Origin: Phycisphaera mikurensis NBRC 102666
GTDB taxonomy: Bacteria; Planctomycetota; Phycisphaerae; Phycisphaerales; SM1A02
Reading direction: 5' to 3'
Length of the DNA stretch: 9,095 bases
NCBI GenBank assembly: GCA_945870475.1
Contig: CAMBSR010000083.1
Location: 1 to 9,095, forward strand
The position numbers and the translations under genes are program-made. Positions 1 through 6,587 of the stretch are shown here, one piece after another; position 1 is the first letter of the stretch, and each line of letters opens with the position of its first letter. A model generated the notes under the pieces. The model had not been told where the DNA came from. It made no database searches and saw nothing but the letters and a program-made list of their open reading frames with translations.

Positions 1-69
1 CGCCTGAGCGATGCCGAACGCGCCATCCTGGCGCGTGCCACGGAACGGCGCCGCAACGGCGGACGCTGA
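1..69 (+). CDS. C-terminal end of an upstream gene, probably a second rhomboid-family protein (partial)
   Basis: Reading from base 1 gives 22 codons and a TGA at 67-69; the start lies outside the window. The peptide RLSDAERAILARATERRR lines up without gaps with the end of the next gene, SLTESEKRILREASRKSQ. Both share a pattern of L-[ST]-x-x-E-[KR]-x-I-L-x-x-A-[ST]. In the next gene this helix ends a rhomboid protease and resembles the small DUF6576-type tail found on many bacterial rhomboids. The inference is that the truncated gene is a paralogous rhomboid in tandem. Only the last 22 residues are visible, so the catalytic core cannot be checked. It ends 45 bp before the next start. Confidence 0.6.
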   Translation, partial: RLSDAERAILARATERRRNGGR

Positions 70-72
70 CTC

Positions 73-80
73 CCACGGAA
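73..80 (+). promoter_or_regulatory. CCACGGAA leader motif, copy upstream of the rhomboid gene
   Basis: The octamer CCACGGAA, in the context TCCCACGGAACCGC, lies in the 45-bp gap between the upstream stop and the rhomboid ATG, ending 34 nt before the start. Exact copies recur before the LysM gene and twice before the metalloprotease, and a variant lies before secDF. Its role is unknown. GGAAC resembles the -35 element of ECF sigma factors, and a CGTC at 104-107 could be a -10 element, but other copies lie too close to their ATG to work this way. Confidence 0.35.
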
Positions 81-114
81 CCGCGGTTCTTTCCGATATC
101 GTTCGTCTCCTCCC

Positions 115-1218
115 ATGGGCATCCACGACCGCTCGTACTACCGATCCGATGCGCGCACCCCGCCGCGCCACGCCGCCTCGCCGGGGTGGTCCATCACCAC
201 GTGGATCATCGCCGTCTGCGTGGCGGTGTTCGTGATCGACGGATTCCTGAAGCCGACCGCGGAGCCGGTGCGCAGCAACCTGCTCGAAGGCGTGTCGGCG
301 GACCAGATGCGCAAGCTCGATCGCCGGGAGTTCAAGTTCACCGTGCCCGAGGCCACCGGCGGCGGCACGGGCCGGGGTGTCGCGGTCCTCGGCGGAAGCA
401 ACCCGGTGGCCACGGTGGACTACCGCTTCGAGCGTCCGCTGACGCGGATGGGCTACTTCTCCACCGCGCGTGCCGTCTACGGCTCCGATCCCATCCTCGG
501 CATCAGCGGCTTCGAGGTCTGGCGCTTCCTCACGTTCCAGTTCCTGCACGCCAACCTGAACCACATCCTCTTCAACATGATGACGCTGTTCTTCTTCGGA
601 GGAATGGTGGAGCAGTTCCTGGGGTCGAAGCGCTTCCTGGCGTTCTATCTCCTGTGCGGCATCGCGGGCGGGTTGATGTACCTCTTCCTCAATGGCCTGG
701 CCATCGGCGGTCAGGCGGCGTTCGGGCCTGGCTTCCATCTCCCGGGGCTCCTCTTCAACGACTCGGACACCATGCTCGTCGGCGCCTCCGCCGGTGTGTT
801 CGGCGTCATCATGGCGGCCGCGTACCTCGCGCCCAACGCCACCGTGCTCCTCTTCTTCGTCATCCCCATGCGCCTGGCGACGCTCGCCTACGGCCTGCTC
901 GGGTTCGCGCTGCTGGCGGTGATCTTCGGATGGGCCAACGCCGGCGGCGAGGCGGCGCACATCGGCGGTGCGCTTGCCGGCTTCTGGCTGGTGCGCAATC
1001 CCGCGCACCTGCACGGGTTCTTCGACTTCTTCGGCCAGTACGACCCCACCAGTCGCGTGGCGCGCGCCCGCGTGGCCGCCCGCCGCGGCACCGTCCAGGG
1101 CGGCTCCACCAGCGTCGAGGTCAACCGCATCCTCGACAAGATCTCCGCCAACGGCCTCCACTCGCTGACGGAATCCGAGAAGCGCATTCTCCGCGAGGCC
1201 AGCCGGAAATCGCAGTGA
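115..1218 (+). CDS. rhomboid family intramembrane serine protease
   Basis: This 367-residue membrane protein is a rhomboid protease, which cleaves transmembrane segments of other proteins within the bilayer; its substrate is unknown. The first hydrophobic segment is at about 26-43, followed by a polar loop of about 90 residues and the core helices from about 138 to 300. The catalytic serine is in GASAGVFG (Ser225) and its histidine partner in AHIGGALAG (His282). The WR pair of the L1 loop is Trp136-Arg137. The HxxxxHxxxNM helix supplies His145, His150 and Asn154, the last fitting the oxyanion-hole asparagine. The last 35 residues (LDKISANG...LTESEKRILREAS) form a charged DUF6576-like helical tail. 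ATG 115 is used because the protein starts with a normal cytoplasmic stretch before the first helix; no Shine-Dalgarno is visible. Its stop overlaps the tgt start. The loop between the first and second helices is longer than in GlpG-type enzymes. Confidence 0.92.
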   Translation: MGIHDRSYYRSDARTPPRHAASPGWSITTWIIAVCVAVFVIDGFLKPTAEPVRSNLLEGVSADQMRKLDRREFKFTVPEATGGGTGRGVAVLGGSNPVATVDYRFERPLTRMGYFSTARAVYGSDPILGISGFEVWRFLTFQFLHANLNHILFNMMTLFFFGGMVEQFLGSKRFLAFYLLCGIAGGLMYLFLNGLAIGGQAAFGPGFHLPGLLFNDSDTMLVGASAGVFGVIMAAAYLAPNATVLLFFVIPMRLATLAYGLLGFALLAVIFGWANAGGEAAHIGGALAGFWLVRNPAHLHGFFDFFGQYDPTSRVARARVAARRGTVQGGSTSVEVNRILDKISANGLHSLTESEKRILREASRKSQ

Positions 1219-2417
1219 GTGCGCTGCGCTTCCAGATCCTCGCGCGCAGCGCGTCGAACCGCGCGCGGCTCGGCCGCGTGACCACCCCGCACGGCTCCTT
1301 CGACACGCCGGCCTTCATGCCGGTGGCGACCGCCGCCGCGATGAAGGGGCTTTCGCCCGCGCAGATCCGCGGTACCGGCAGCCAGATCATCCTCAACAAC
1401 GCGTACCACCTCTTCCTTCGCCCGGGCGGCGATCGGCTGGAGCGCTTCGGCGGCACGCATCGCTTCATGCGCTGGGATGGCCCCATCCTCACCGACAGCG
1501 GCGGCTACCAGGCCTACAGCATGAGCGACACCGCCGTGCTGGGCGAGGACGGCGTCACGTTCCGCAGCTTCATCGACGGCTCCAAGGTGCACCTCGGGCC
1601 CGATTCGAGCATGCGGGTCCAGAACCAGATCGGCGCCGACATCATCATGGCGTTCGATGACTGCGCCCCGGCGGCCCTCCCGGAGGAGGGCGCCGACGAA
1701 CGCCGCCTGGCCCGCACCCGTCGCATCGAGGACCATGCACGCCGGCTCGAGGAAGCCCACGAGCGCACCCTCCGCTGGCTCGACCGCTGCGTCCGGGCCC
1801 ATGCGCGGCCCCAGGACCAGGCGCTCTTCGGCATCGTGCAGGGTGCCACCGACCTGGACCTCCGCCGCCGCTCCGTGGAGGGCGTCTGCTCCCATGACCT
1901 GCCTGGCTTCGCCATCGGCGGGGTGGCGGTCGGGGAGGGCACCGACGCCATCCGCAAGGTGGTGGAGTTCACGGCGCCCCTCCTCCCTGAAGCCAAGCCC
2001 CGGTACCTGATGGGCGTGGGCTACGAACGCGACATCGTCATGGCCGTGGCGGCCGGGGTGGACATGTTCGACTGCGTCCTTCCCACCCGCAACGGCCGAA
2101 ACGCCAACGCCTTCACACGGAATGGCTCCATCCGCCTGCGGAATGCCCGGTTTGCCGACGACCACGCCCCCATCGACCCCTCCTGCGACTGCGAGGCGTG
2201 CGCCGGCGGCTTCAGCCGGGCCTACCTCCGGCACCTGTTCACCGCGGAGGAGATGTTGGGGCCAACATTGGTGAGTGTCCATAACATCAGGCACTTCCAA
2301 CGGCTTATGATGGACATCCAGACCGCCATTCGTGAAGATGCGTGGTCTTGGCTCCTTGGCTCGTGGCCGTGTATCGGCGCCGGGCGGGAGCAGCCAGAGA
2401 CCGACGAGCAACCATGA
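1215..2417 (+). CDS. tgt: queuine/preQ1 tRNA-guanine transglycosylase
   Basis: This 400-residue TIM-barrel enzyme exchanges guanine 34 of GUN-anticodon tRNAs (Asp, Asn, His, Tyr) for preQ1, the tRNA-modifying step of queuosine synthesis. The family signature is complete. TDSGGYQ carries Asp94, the general acid/base; FDDC carries the base-binding Asp148; GIVQG and GFAIGGVAVGE follow. MFDCVLPTR carries the nucleophile Asp286, matching E. coli Asp280. The zinc site is Cys324, Cys326, Cys329 and His356 (CxCxxC...H). The start is GTG 1215, which overlaps the rhomboid stop by 4 bp (GTGA); from there the protein begins VSALRFQILARS, as expected for Tgt, with TPHGSFDTPAFMPV soon after. There is no earlier in-frame Tgt-like sequence. 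Tyr replaces the more common Phe in DSGGF, as in some other Tgts. The final 20 or so residues (WPCIGAGREQPETDEQP) are not conserved. The stop overlaps the yajC start, so the three genes are probably translationally coupled. Confidence 0.96.
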   Translation: MSALRFQILARSASNRARLGRVTTPHGSFDTPAFMPVATAAAMKGLSPAQIRGTGSQIILNNAYHLFLRPGGDRLERFGGTHRFMRWDGPILTDSGGYQAYSMSDTAVLGEDGVTFRSFIDGSKVHLGPDSSMRVQNQIGADIIMAFDDCAPAALPEEGADERRLARTRRIEDHARRLEEAHERTLRWLDRCVRAHARPQDQALFGIVQGATDLDLRRRSVEGVCSHDLPGFAIGGVAVGEGTDAIRKVVEFTAPLLPEAKPRYLMGVGYERDIVMAVAAGVDMFDCVLPTRNGRNANAFTRNGSIRLRNARFADDHAPIDPSCDCEACAGGFSRAYLRHLFTAEEMLGPTLVSVHNIRHFQRLMMDIQTAIREDAWSWLLGSWPCIGAGREQPETDEQP

Positions 2418-2839
2418 CCAACCTGATCCCGTCCGCGCTGAACCTGATCGCACACTCCGTGGCCCAAACCGCGGAAGGCCCCGGGCTCCCGGGCGCACCC
2501 GCCGCGGCACCCGCCGCCGGCACTCCCGGTGCCGCGGCTCCCGGCGCGTCCAACGCCGCCCCCGGCGGCAGCAGCTTCATGATCATGATGATCGTCCTCC
2601 TCGGAGCGATGATCCTCTTCTCCTTCGTCAGCTCGCGCCGCGAGAAGAAGAAGCGCGACCAGCTCCTCGGCAACATCAAGAAGCACGACAAGGTGCTGAC
2701 CATCGGCGGCGTCGTCGGCACCGTGGTCGAGGTCAAGGATGCGGAGATCATCCTGAAGGTCGACGAGACCTCGAATACCCGCATCACCTTTACCAAGAGC
2801 GCGATCTCGCAAGTGATCCCGCAGGACGCCGCGGCCTGA
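2414..2839 (+). CDS. yajC: preprotein translocase subunit YajC
   Basis: This 141-residue single-pass membrane protein is YajC, the small accessory subunit that associates with SecDF at the SecYEG translocon. One helix at about 55-72 (FMIMMIVLLGAMILFSFV) is followed by the basic stretch RREKKKRDQLLGNIKKHDKV and the small cytoplasmic domain with LTIGGVVGTVVEV and ITFTKSAI, all diagnostic of the family. ATG 2414 overlaps the tgt stop as ATGA. An in-frame ATG at 2342 would add 24 Arg-rich residues buried in tgt and is less likely. Unlike most YajC proteins, which begin close to the helix, this one has about 54 residues first: a hydrophobic-looking start, then a Pro/Ala/Gly-rich linker at about 21-52. 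The function of the extension is unknown. Position directly before secDF is the usual arrangement. Confidence 0.95.
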   Translation: MTNLIPSALNLIAHSVAQTAEGPGLPGAPAAAPAAGTPGAAAPGASNAAPGGSSFMIMMIVLLGAMILFSFVSSRREKKKRDQLLGNIKKHDKVLTIGGVVGTVVEVKDAEIILKVDETSNTRITFTKSAISQVIPQDAAA

Positions 2840-2862
2840 ACCGCCCGTCCACGCTCCCGACA

Positions 2863-2922
2863 CACTTGGTACTGATTCACTTGGTACTGATTCACTTGGT
2901 ACTGATTCACTCGGCACTGATT
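2863..2922 (+). repeat. four tandem copies of a 15-bp unit in the yajC-secDF gap
   Basis: The unit CACTTGGTACTGATT occurs at 2863-2877, 2878-2892 and 2893-2907 without change, and at 2908-2922 with two T-to-C changes; a further CAC follows. It fills 60 of the 106 bp between yajC and secDF. The unit is 6/15 GC, far below its surroundings. In the secDF frame it reads LGTDS repeatedly and stays open back to a stop at 2814, but I see no ATG, GTG or TTG in that frame upstream of 2946, so it is probably untranslated. The yajC frame meets a TGA in every unit. I see no inverted repeat within the unit. Confidence 0.95.
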
Positions 2923-2931
2923 CACGCGGAA
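2923..2931 (+). promoter_or_regulatory. variant of the CCACGGAA leader motif before secDF
   Basis: CACGCGGAACCCC directly follows the tandem repeats and ends its GGAA 14 nt before the secDF ATG. It matches CCCACGGAACCCC before the metalloprotease except for two extra bases (CACGCGGAA instead of CACGGAA). No AGGAG-type Shine-Dalgarno is present here. Assignment as the same element is an inference from similarity and position. Confidence 0.25.
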
Positions 2932-2945
2932 CCCCCGAGAACACG

Positions 2946-5900
2946 ATGCACCTGCTCTTCCACACGCTGATCCTCCCGCTGCTCCTCGTCATCTACGTGG
3001 CCGCGGTCCGCAAGTCGTTCGCGCCCCTGAAGCGCACGCTGCTCGACGTGGCGGTCATTGCCGCCACGTGCGTCATCATGGTGCTCGCGATCCTGCCGCC
3101 CGAGCAGAAGATCAAGCTCGGGCGCGACCTGCGCGGCGGCGTCAGCCTGATCTACTCGGTGAACATGCCGGCTGGCGCCGATTCCGCCACCAAGAGCGAG
3201 CTGCTGAAGCAGACCATCAAGACGCTCAAGAACCGCGTCAATCCGCAGGGCGTGCTCGACCTCACCATGACGCCGCAGGGCGAGGACCGCATCGAGGTGG
3301 TCATGCCGCTGCCGGGCGACGATGTCCGCGCTGCGCAGAAGGCCTACACGGACGCGCTCGATGCGCTCCTCTCCAAGGCCCGCCTGACCCCGCGCGAGCT
3401 CGATGCCGCGCTCGAGTCCGGCAAGGCCACCGACCTCGCCAAGGGCGACGCCTCCCGCGTCGACCAGTTCGCTGCGCTGCAGCAGGCCTGGACCGCATCA
3501 CGCTCCGCGCGTGCCGCCTACGACGCCGCCAAGGGTGCCGGCAAGCAGGGTGCCGACCTCGACACGCTGGCCGATGCCGCCGCTGCCGCGGAAGTGAACT
3601 ACGACGCCGCGCGCTCCAAGGTGCAGACCGGCGCGCTCAGCTCGAGCCGCTGGTCGCGCGTGGTGGTGCTCCCCGTCACCGCCAAGAAGGGCGAGGACCG
3701 TGACACGGCCGTCACCCAGCTCAAGGCCGAGTTCCCGTCCGCCGCTGCGGAAGTGGACACCGCGCTCTCGCTCTACGACGCCTACGCCGCCAAGCGCACC
3801 ACGCTCGATGACCCGGAGGACCTCAAGCGCCTGCTTCGCGGCGCGGGCGTGCTCGACTTCCGCATCGCCGTCACCACGCAGAACTCGCTGGGCGTCAACA
3901 TCGAGGAGCTCCGCAAGCAGCTCGCCGAGGGCGGCCCCATCGCCGCCGAAAGCCCGGTGGCGCGCTGGTTCAAGATCAACAGCATCGACGAGTGGGCGAA
4001 CACCCCCGCCGCGCGCGAGATGCTCCAGGCCAACCCGGCCGGTTACTTCGCTTCCTCGCGTGGCCTGGTGGCCGGCGCAGGCCCGGACAAGAGCATCTAC
4101 GTCCTGCTCTGGACCACCCCGGACCGCAGCCTGGTCCATGAGACCGGCGGCAAGGAATGGGCGATGAAGCAGGTCGGCCGTACCGCCGACGAACTCGGCC
4201 GCACCGCCGTCAGCTTCCAGCTCGACGATGCCGGCGGCACCGAGATGGGCCGCCTCACGGGCGCCAACGTCGGCCAGCCCATGGCCATCGTCCTGGACAA
4301 CCAGGTCTACACCGCGCCGAACCTCAACTCCAAGATCGGCGACCGCGGCCAGATCACCGGCAACTTCAGCGAGAAGGAAATCGACTACCTCGTCCGCGTG
4401 CTGGCCTCCGGCTCGCTCGGCGCGCGGCTCTCGCCCGAGCCCGTCTCGGTGAGCGTCCTCGGCCCGGCGATGGGCAAGGACAACCTCCAGCGCGGCCTCA
4501 ACAGCGTGCTGATCTCGGTGCCCGCCACCTTCGCGGTGATGGCGCTCTACTACTTCCTCCCGGGCATCATCGCGAACATCTCGCTGCTGGTGAACGCGCT
4601 GATCATCTTCTACGCGATGTCCCTGGTGGACGCCAGCTTCACGCTGCCCGGCCTCGCCGGCATCGCGCTGAACCTGGGCATCGCCGTCGACAGCAACGTG
4701 CTCATCTACGAGCGCCTGCGCGAGGAGCTGGTCGATCGCAAGCAGGGGCTGTACGAGGCCATCGAGACCGCCATGCGCCGTGCCGCCACGGCCATCATCG
4801 ACGGCAACATGACGCACCTCATCGTCGTCGTGGTGCTGTACTGGTTCGCCGGTGCCGAGGTCAAGGGCTTCGCGCTGGTCATGGGCATCGGCGTATTCAG
4901 CACGCTGGCCGCGGGCCTGATCGTCACCCAGGTGCTGCTGCGCCTCTACGCCCTCGGCCTGAACGCCAAGAGCATCTCCATGCTCCCCATCGCGGTGCCT
5001 GCGCTCTCCCGCGCGCTGCACCCCAACATCGACTGGCTGCGCTTCCGCTTCGTGTTCTGGGGCGGGGCGCTCGTGTTCGGCATCGTCTGCGTGGCGGCCA
5101 CCCTCGGCCGCGGCAGCGACATCTTCGAGACCGAGTTCCGCGGCGGCACCACCATGACCATGTCGACGCGCCCCGCGCGCGCCGGCGAGCATGACTTCGG
5201 CGGTCGCCTCGCGCTCAGCCGCAACACGGTGGAGGAGCGCCTGCGCGAGGTCGGCACCGCCAACGCTGCTGACCCGGTCCTCGGCGAGCTCCGCAACGCC
5301 ACCGTCCTCACGGTCGGCGAGACGAACGCCGCGCTCGAGTCCTCGTCCTTCCAGATCAAGGTCCCCAACGCGGCGGGCGTGGCGGACGATGCCCCCATCG
5401 CCACCTCGCTGGTGGCGGCCGTGGTGGACGCGTTCAAGGACGACATGGACATCCGCCGTCCGGTGAAGTTCGCCGGGCTCGGCGAGGCGTCCGCGATCGG
5501 CCACTCGTTCCGCATCGACCGTCCCGGCCTCGGCGAGGTCCTCGGCCGGCCGTCGCTTGACTACCCGTGCGACTCCGTCATGGGCGGCGTGGCGATCGTG
5601 GTTTCCGAGATCGATCCGCCGCTCGCACCCGCCGACGCGGCGGAGCGCATCCGTCGCATGCGAAGCAGCCCGGCATTCGCCGAGGCGGGCGGCCGCACGG
5701 TGGACGTGGTCGGCCTCGACGCCGTGTCGCCCGGCATGTACCGCACGCTGGCCATCGTGGTGGCCGACCCGGACCTGGCCGGCGCGCGCATCTCCGACAC
5801 CACCTGGCAGAAGAACTACGCGGACCTCGAGTGGAAGCTCGTGTCCTCGGCGCTGAGCCAGCAGGCATCGCTCGAGCAGGTGTCCAGCATCTCGCCGTCG

Positions 5901-6500
5901 GTGGCTCGCGACCTGGCGTCGCAGGCCGCTCTCGCCGTGCTGCTCTCCTGCATCGGCATGCTGATCTACATCTGGGTGCGCTTCGGCTCGCTCCTGTATT
6001 CGGTGGCCACGGTGATCGGAGTCGTCTTCAACATCTCCGTGTGCCTTGGCATGCTGGCGATGAGCAAGTGGATCGGAGAGACCCCGGTGGGGCACTTCCT
6101 CCGGATGCAGGACTTCCGCGTCGACCTCAACGTCGTGGCGGCACTCCTGGTGGTCATCGGCTACTCGCTGAACGACACCATCGTCATCCTGGACCGCGTG
6201 CGCGAGAACCGCGGCAAGCTGCCGTACGCCACGCGCTCCATCATCAACAACTCGCTGAACCAGACGTTCAGCCGAACCCTGCTGACCGGCGGATGCACCG
6301 CCGCCACCCCCATCGTGCTGTACCTGGTGGGTGGCCCGAGCATGCAGCCGTTCGCGTTCACGTTCTTCGTCGGCCTGGTGGCGGGCACATTCTCGTCCGT
6401 TGCCATCGCCGCGCCCCTCGTTTACGTGCCCGGCGACGGATCGCCGGAACAGGCCGACGGCCAAGCCGGAGCGAATGCAATCGCGCCGGCCGCAGCCTGA
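2946..6500 (+). CDS. secDF: fused protein translocase subunit SecDF
   Basis: This 1184-residue protein joins SecD and SecF in one chain. SecDF uses the proton gradient to pull exported proteins out of SecYEG on the outer face of the membrane. The SecD half has LGRDLRGG (58-65), LKNRVNPQGV, DDAGGTEMGRLTG, the VLASGSLGARL segment and helices at about 520-538, 541-561, 566-588, 622-636 and 641-667. Asp582 (GIAVDSNVLIYERL) and Asp619 (IIDGN) sit where the functional aspartates are expected. The SecF half has a helix at about 701-720, EFRGGT (730-735), SPSVARDLASQA (983 on), and GYSLNDTIVILDRVREN with Asp1077, then NQTFSRTLLT. Fusions are usually about 740-860 residues; the excess lies mainly at about 126-287 in the first periplasmic domain and 736-980 in the second. 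There is also an extra hydrophobic segment at 1-20 before the usual first helix (33-50). ATG 2946 is the first start codon after the in-frame stop at 2814. It follows yajC after a repeat-filled gap. Confidence 0.95.
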   Translation: MHLLFHTLILPLLLVIYVAAVRKSFAPLKRTLLDVAVIAATCVIMVLAILPPEQKIKLGRDLRGGVSLIYSVNMPAGADSATKSELLKQTIKTLKNRVNPQGVLDLTMTPQGEDRIEVVMPLPGDDVRAAQKAYTDALDALLSKARLTPRELDAALESGKATDLAKGDASRVDQFAALQQAWTASRSARAAYDAAKGAGKQGADLDTLADAAAAAEVNYDAARSKVQTGALSSSRWSRVVVLPVTAKKGEDRDTAVTQLKAEFPSAAAEVDTALSLYDAYAAKRTTLDDPEDLKRLLRGAGVLDFRIAVTTQNSLGVNIEELRKQLAEGGPIAAESPVARWFKINSIDEWANTPAAREMLQANPAGYFASSRGLVAGAGPDKSIYVLLWTTPDRSLVHETGGKEWAMKQVGRTADELGRTAVSFQLDDAGGTEMGRLTGANVGQPMAIVLDNQVYTAPNLNSKIGDRGQITGNFSEKEIDYLVRVLASGSLGARLSPEPVSVSVLGPAMGKDNLQRGLNSVLISVPATFAVMALYYFLPGIIANISLLVNALIIFYAMSLVDASFTLPGLAGIALNLGIAVDSNVLIYERLREELVDRKQGLYEAIETAMRRAATAIIDGNMTHLIVVVVLYWFAGAEVKGFALVMGIGVFSTLAAGLIVTQVLLRLYALGLNAKSISMLPIAVPALSRALHPNIDWLRFRFVFWGGALVFGIVCVAATLGRGSDIFETEFRGGTTMTMSTRPARAGEHDFGGRLALSRNTVEERLREVGTANAADPVLGELRNATVLTVGETNAALESSSFQIKVPNAAGVADDAPIATSLVAAVVDAFKDDMDIRRPVKFAGLGEASAIGHSFRIDRPGLGEVLGRPSLDYPCDSVMGGVAIVVSEIDPPLAPADAAERIRRMRSSPAFAEAGGRTVDVVGLDAVSPGMYRTLAIVVADPDLAGARISDTTWQKNYADLEWKLVSSALSQQASLEQVSSISPSVARDLASQAALAVLLSCIGMLIYIWVRFGSLLYSVATVIGVVFNISVCLGMLAMSKWIGETPVGHFLRMQDFRVDLNVVAALLVVIGYSLNDTIVILDRVRENRGKLPYATRSIINNSLNQTFSRTLLTGGCTAATPIVLYLVGGPSMQPFAFTFFVGLVAGTFSSVAIAAPLVYVPGDGSPEQADGQAGANAIAPAAA

Positions 6501-6567
6501 GCCTTCGCTCGAAGTCATCGCCGCGGGCAGCGCGCCCCGGCTTCATGCAAGTGTCCTGACGGATTCG

Positions 6568-6575
6568 CCACGGAA
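6568..6575 (+). promoter_or_regulatory. CCACGGAA leader motif overlapping the LysM gene ribosome binding site
   Basis: An exact CCACGGAA copy ends 12 nt before the LysM ATG and runs into the Shine-Dalgarno, giving CCACGGAAGGAG. Here the motif is linked directly to translation initiation, which argues that at least this copy lies in the transcript rather than acting as a promoter element. Confidence 0.35.
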
Positions 6576-6579
6576 GGAG
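6574..6579 (+). promoter_or_regulatory. strong Shine-Dalgarno of the LysM gene
   Basis: AAGGAG is followed by 8 nt and then ATG 6588, an ideal ribosome binding site. The rhomboid, tgt, yajC, secDF and metalloprotease starts have no comparable site. This fixes the start of the LysM protein. The 87 bp between secDF and this gene hold no terminator that I can see, so read-through from secDF is possible. Confidence 0.85.
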
Positions 6580-6587
6580 ATTCCCAA

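Noticed and set aside
186..1214. Upstream in-frame extension of tgt through the rhomboid gene to an ATG at 186
   Set aside because: The extra residues are Arg/Pro/His-rich frame-shadow sequence of the rhomboid. GTG 1215 gives a normal Tgt N-terminus.
2342..2413. Earlier yajC start at ATG 2342
   Set aside because: It would add an Arg-rich stretch overlapping tgt by 76 bp. ATG 2414 forms the common ATGA overlap and gives a normal hydrophobic start.
888..2510. Minus-strand open frame of 540 codons opposite rhomboid, tgt and yajC
   Set aside because: It crosses three well-supported genes on the other strand and shows no recognisable motif.
2863..2922. CRISPR array
   Set aside because: The units are 15 bp and directly abutting with no spacers, so they are a simple tandem repeat.
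2332..2970. Plus-strand frame with HLVLI repeats across the 15-bp units
   Set aside because: It overlaps yajC out of frame and is Arg/Pro-rich before the repeats. The hydrophobic HLVLI run is a by-product of the repeat period.
3498..6518. Minus-strand open frame of 1006 codons opposite secDF
   Set aside because: It is exactly antisense to a clear SecDF, its protein is His/Arg/Ala/Asp-rich with no domain, and long antisense frames are expected in GC-rich DNA with strong third-position bias.
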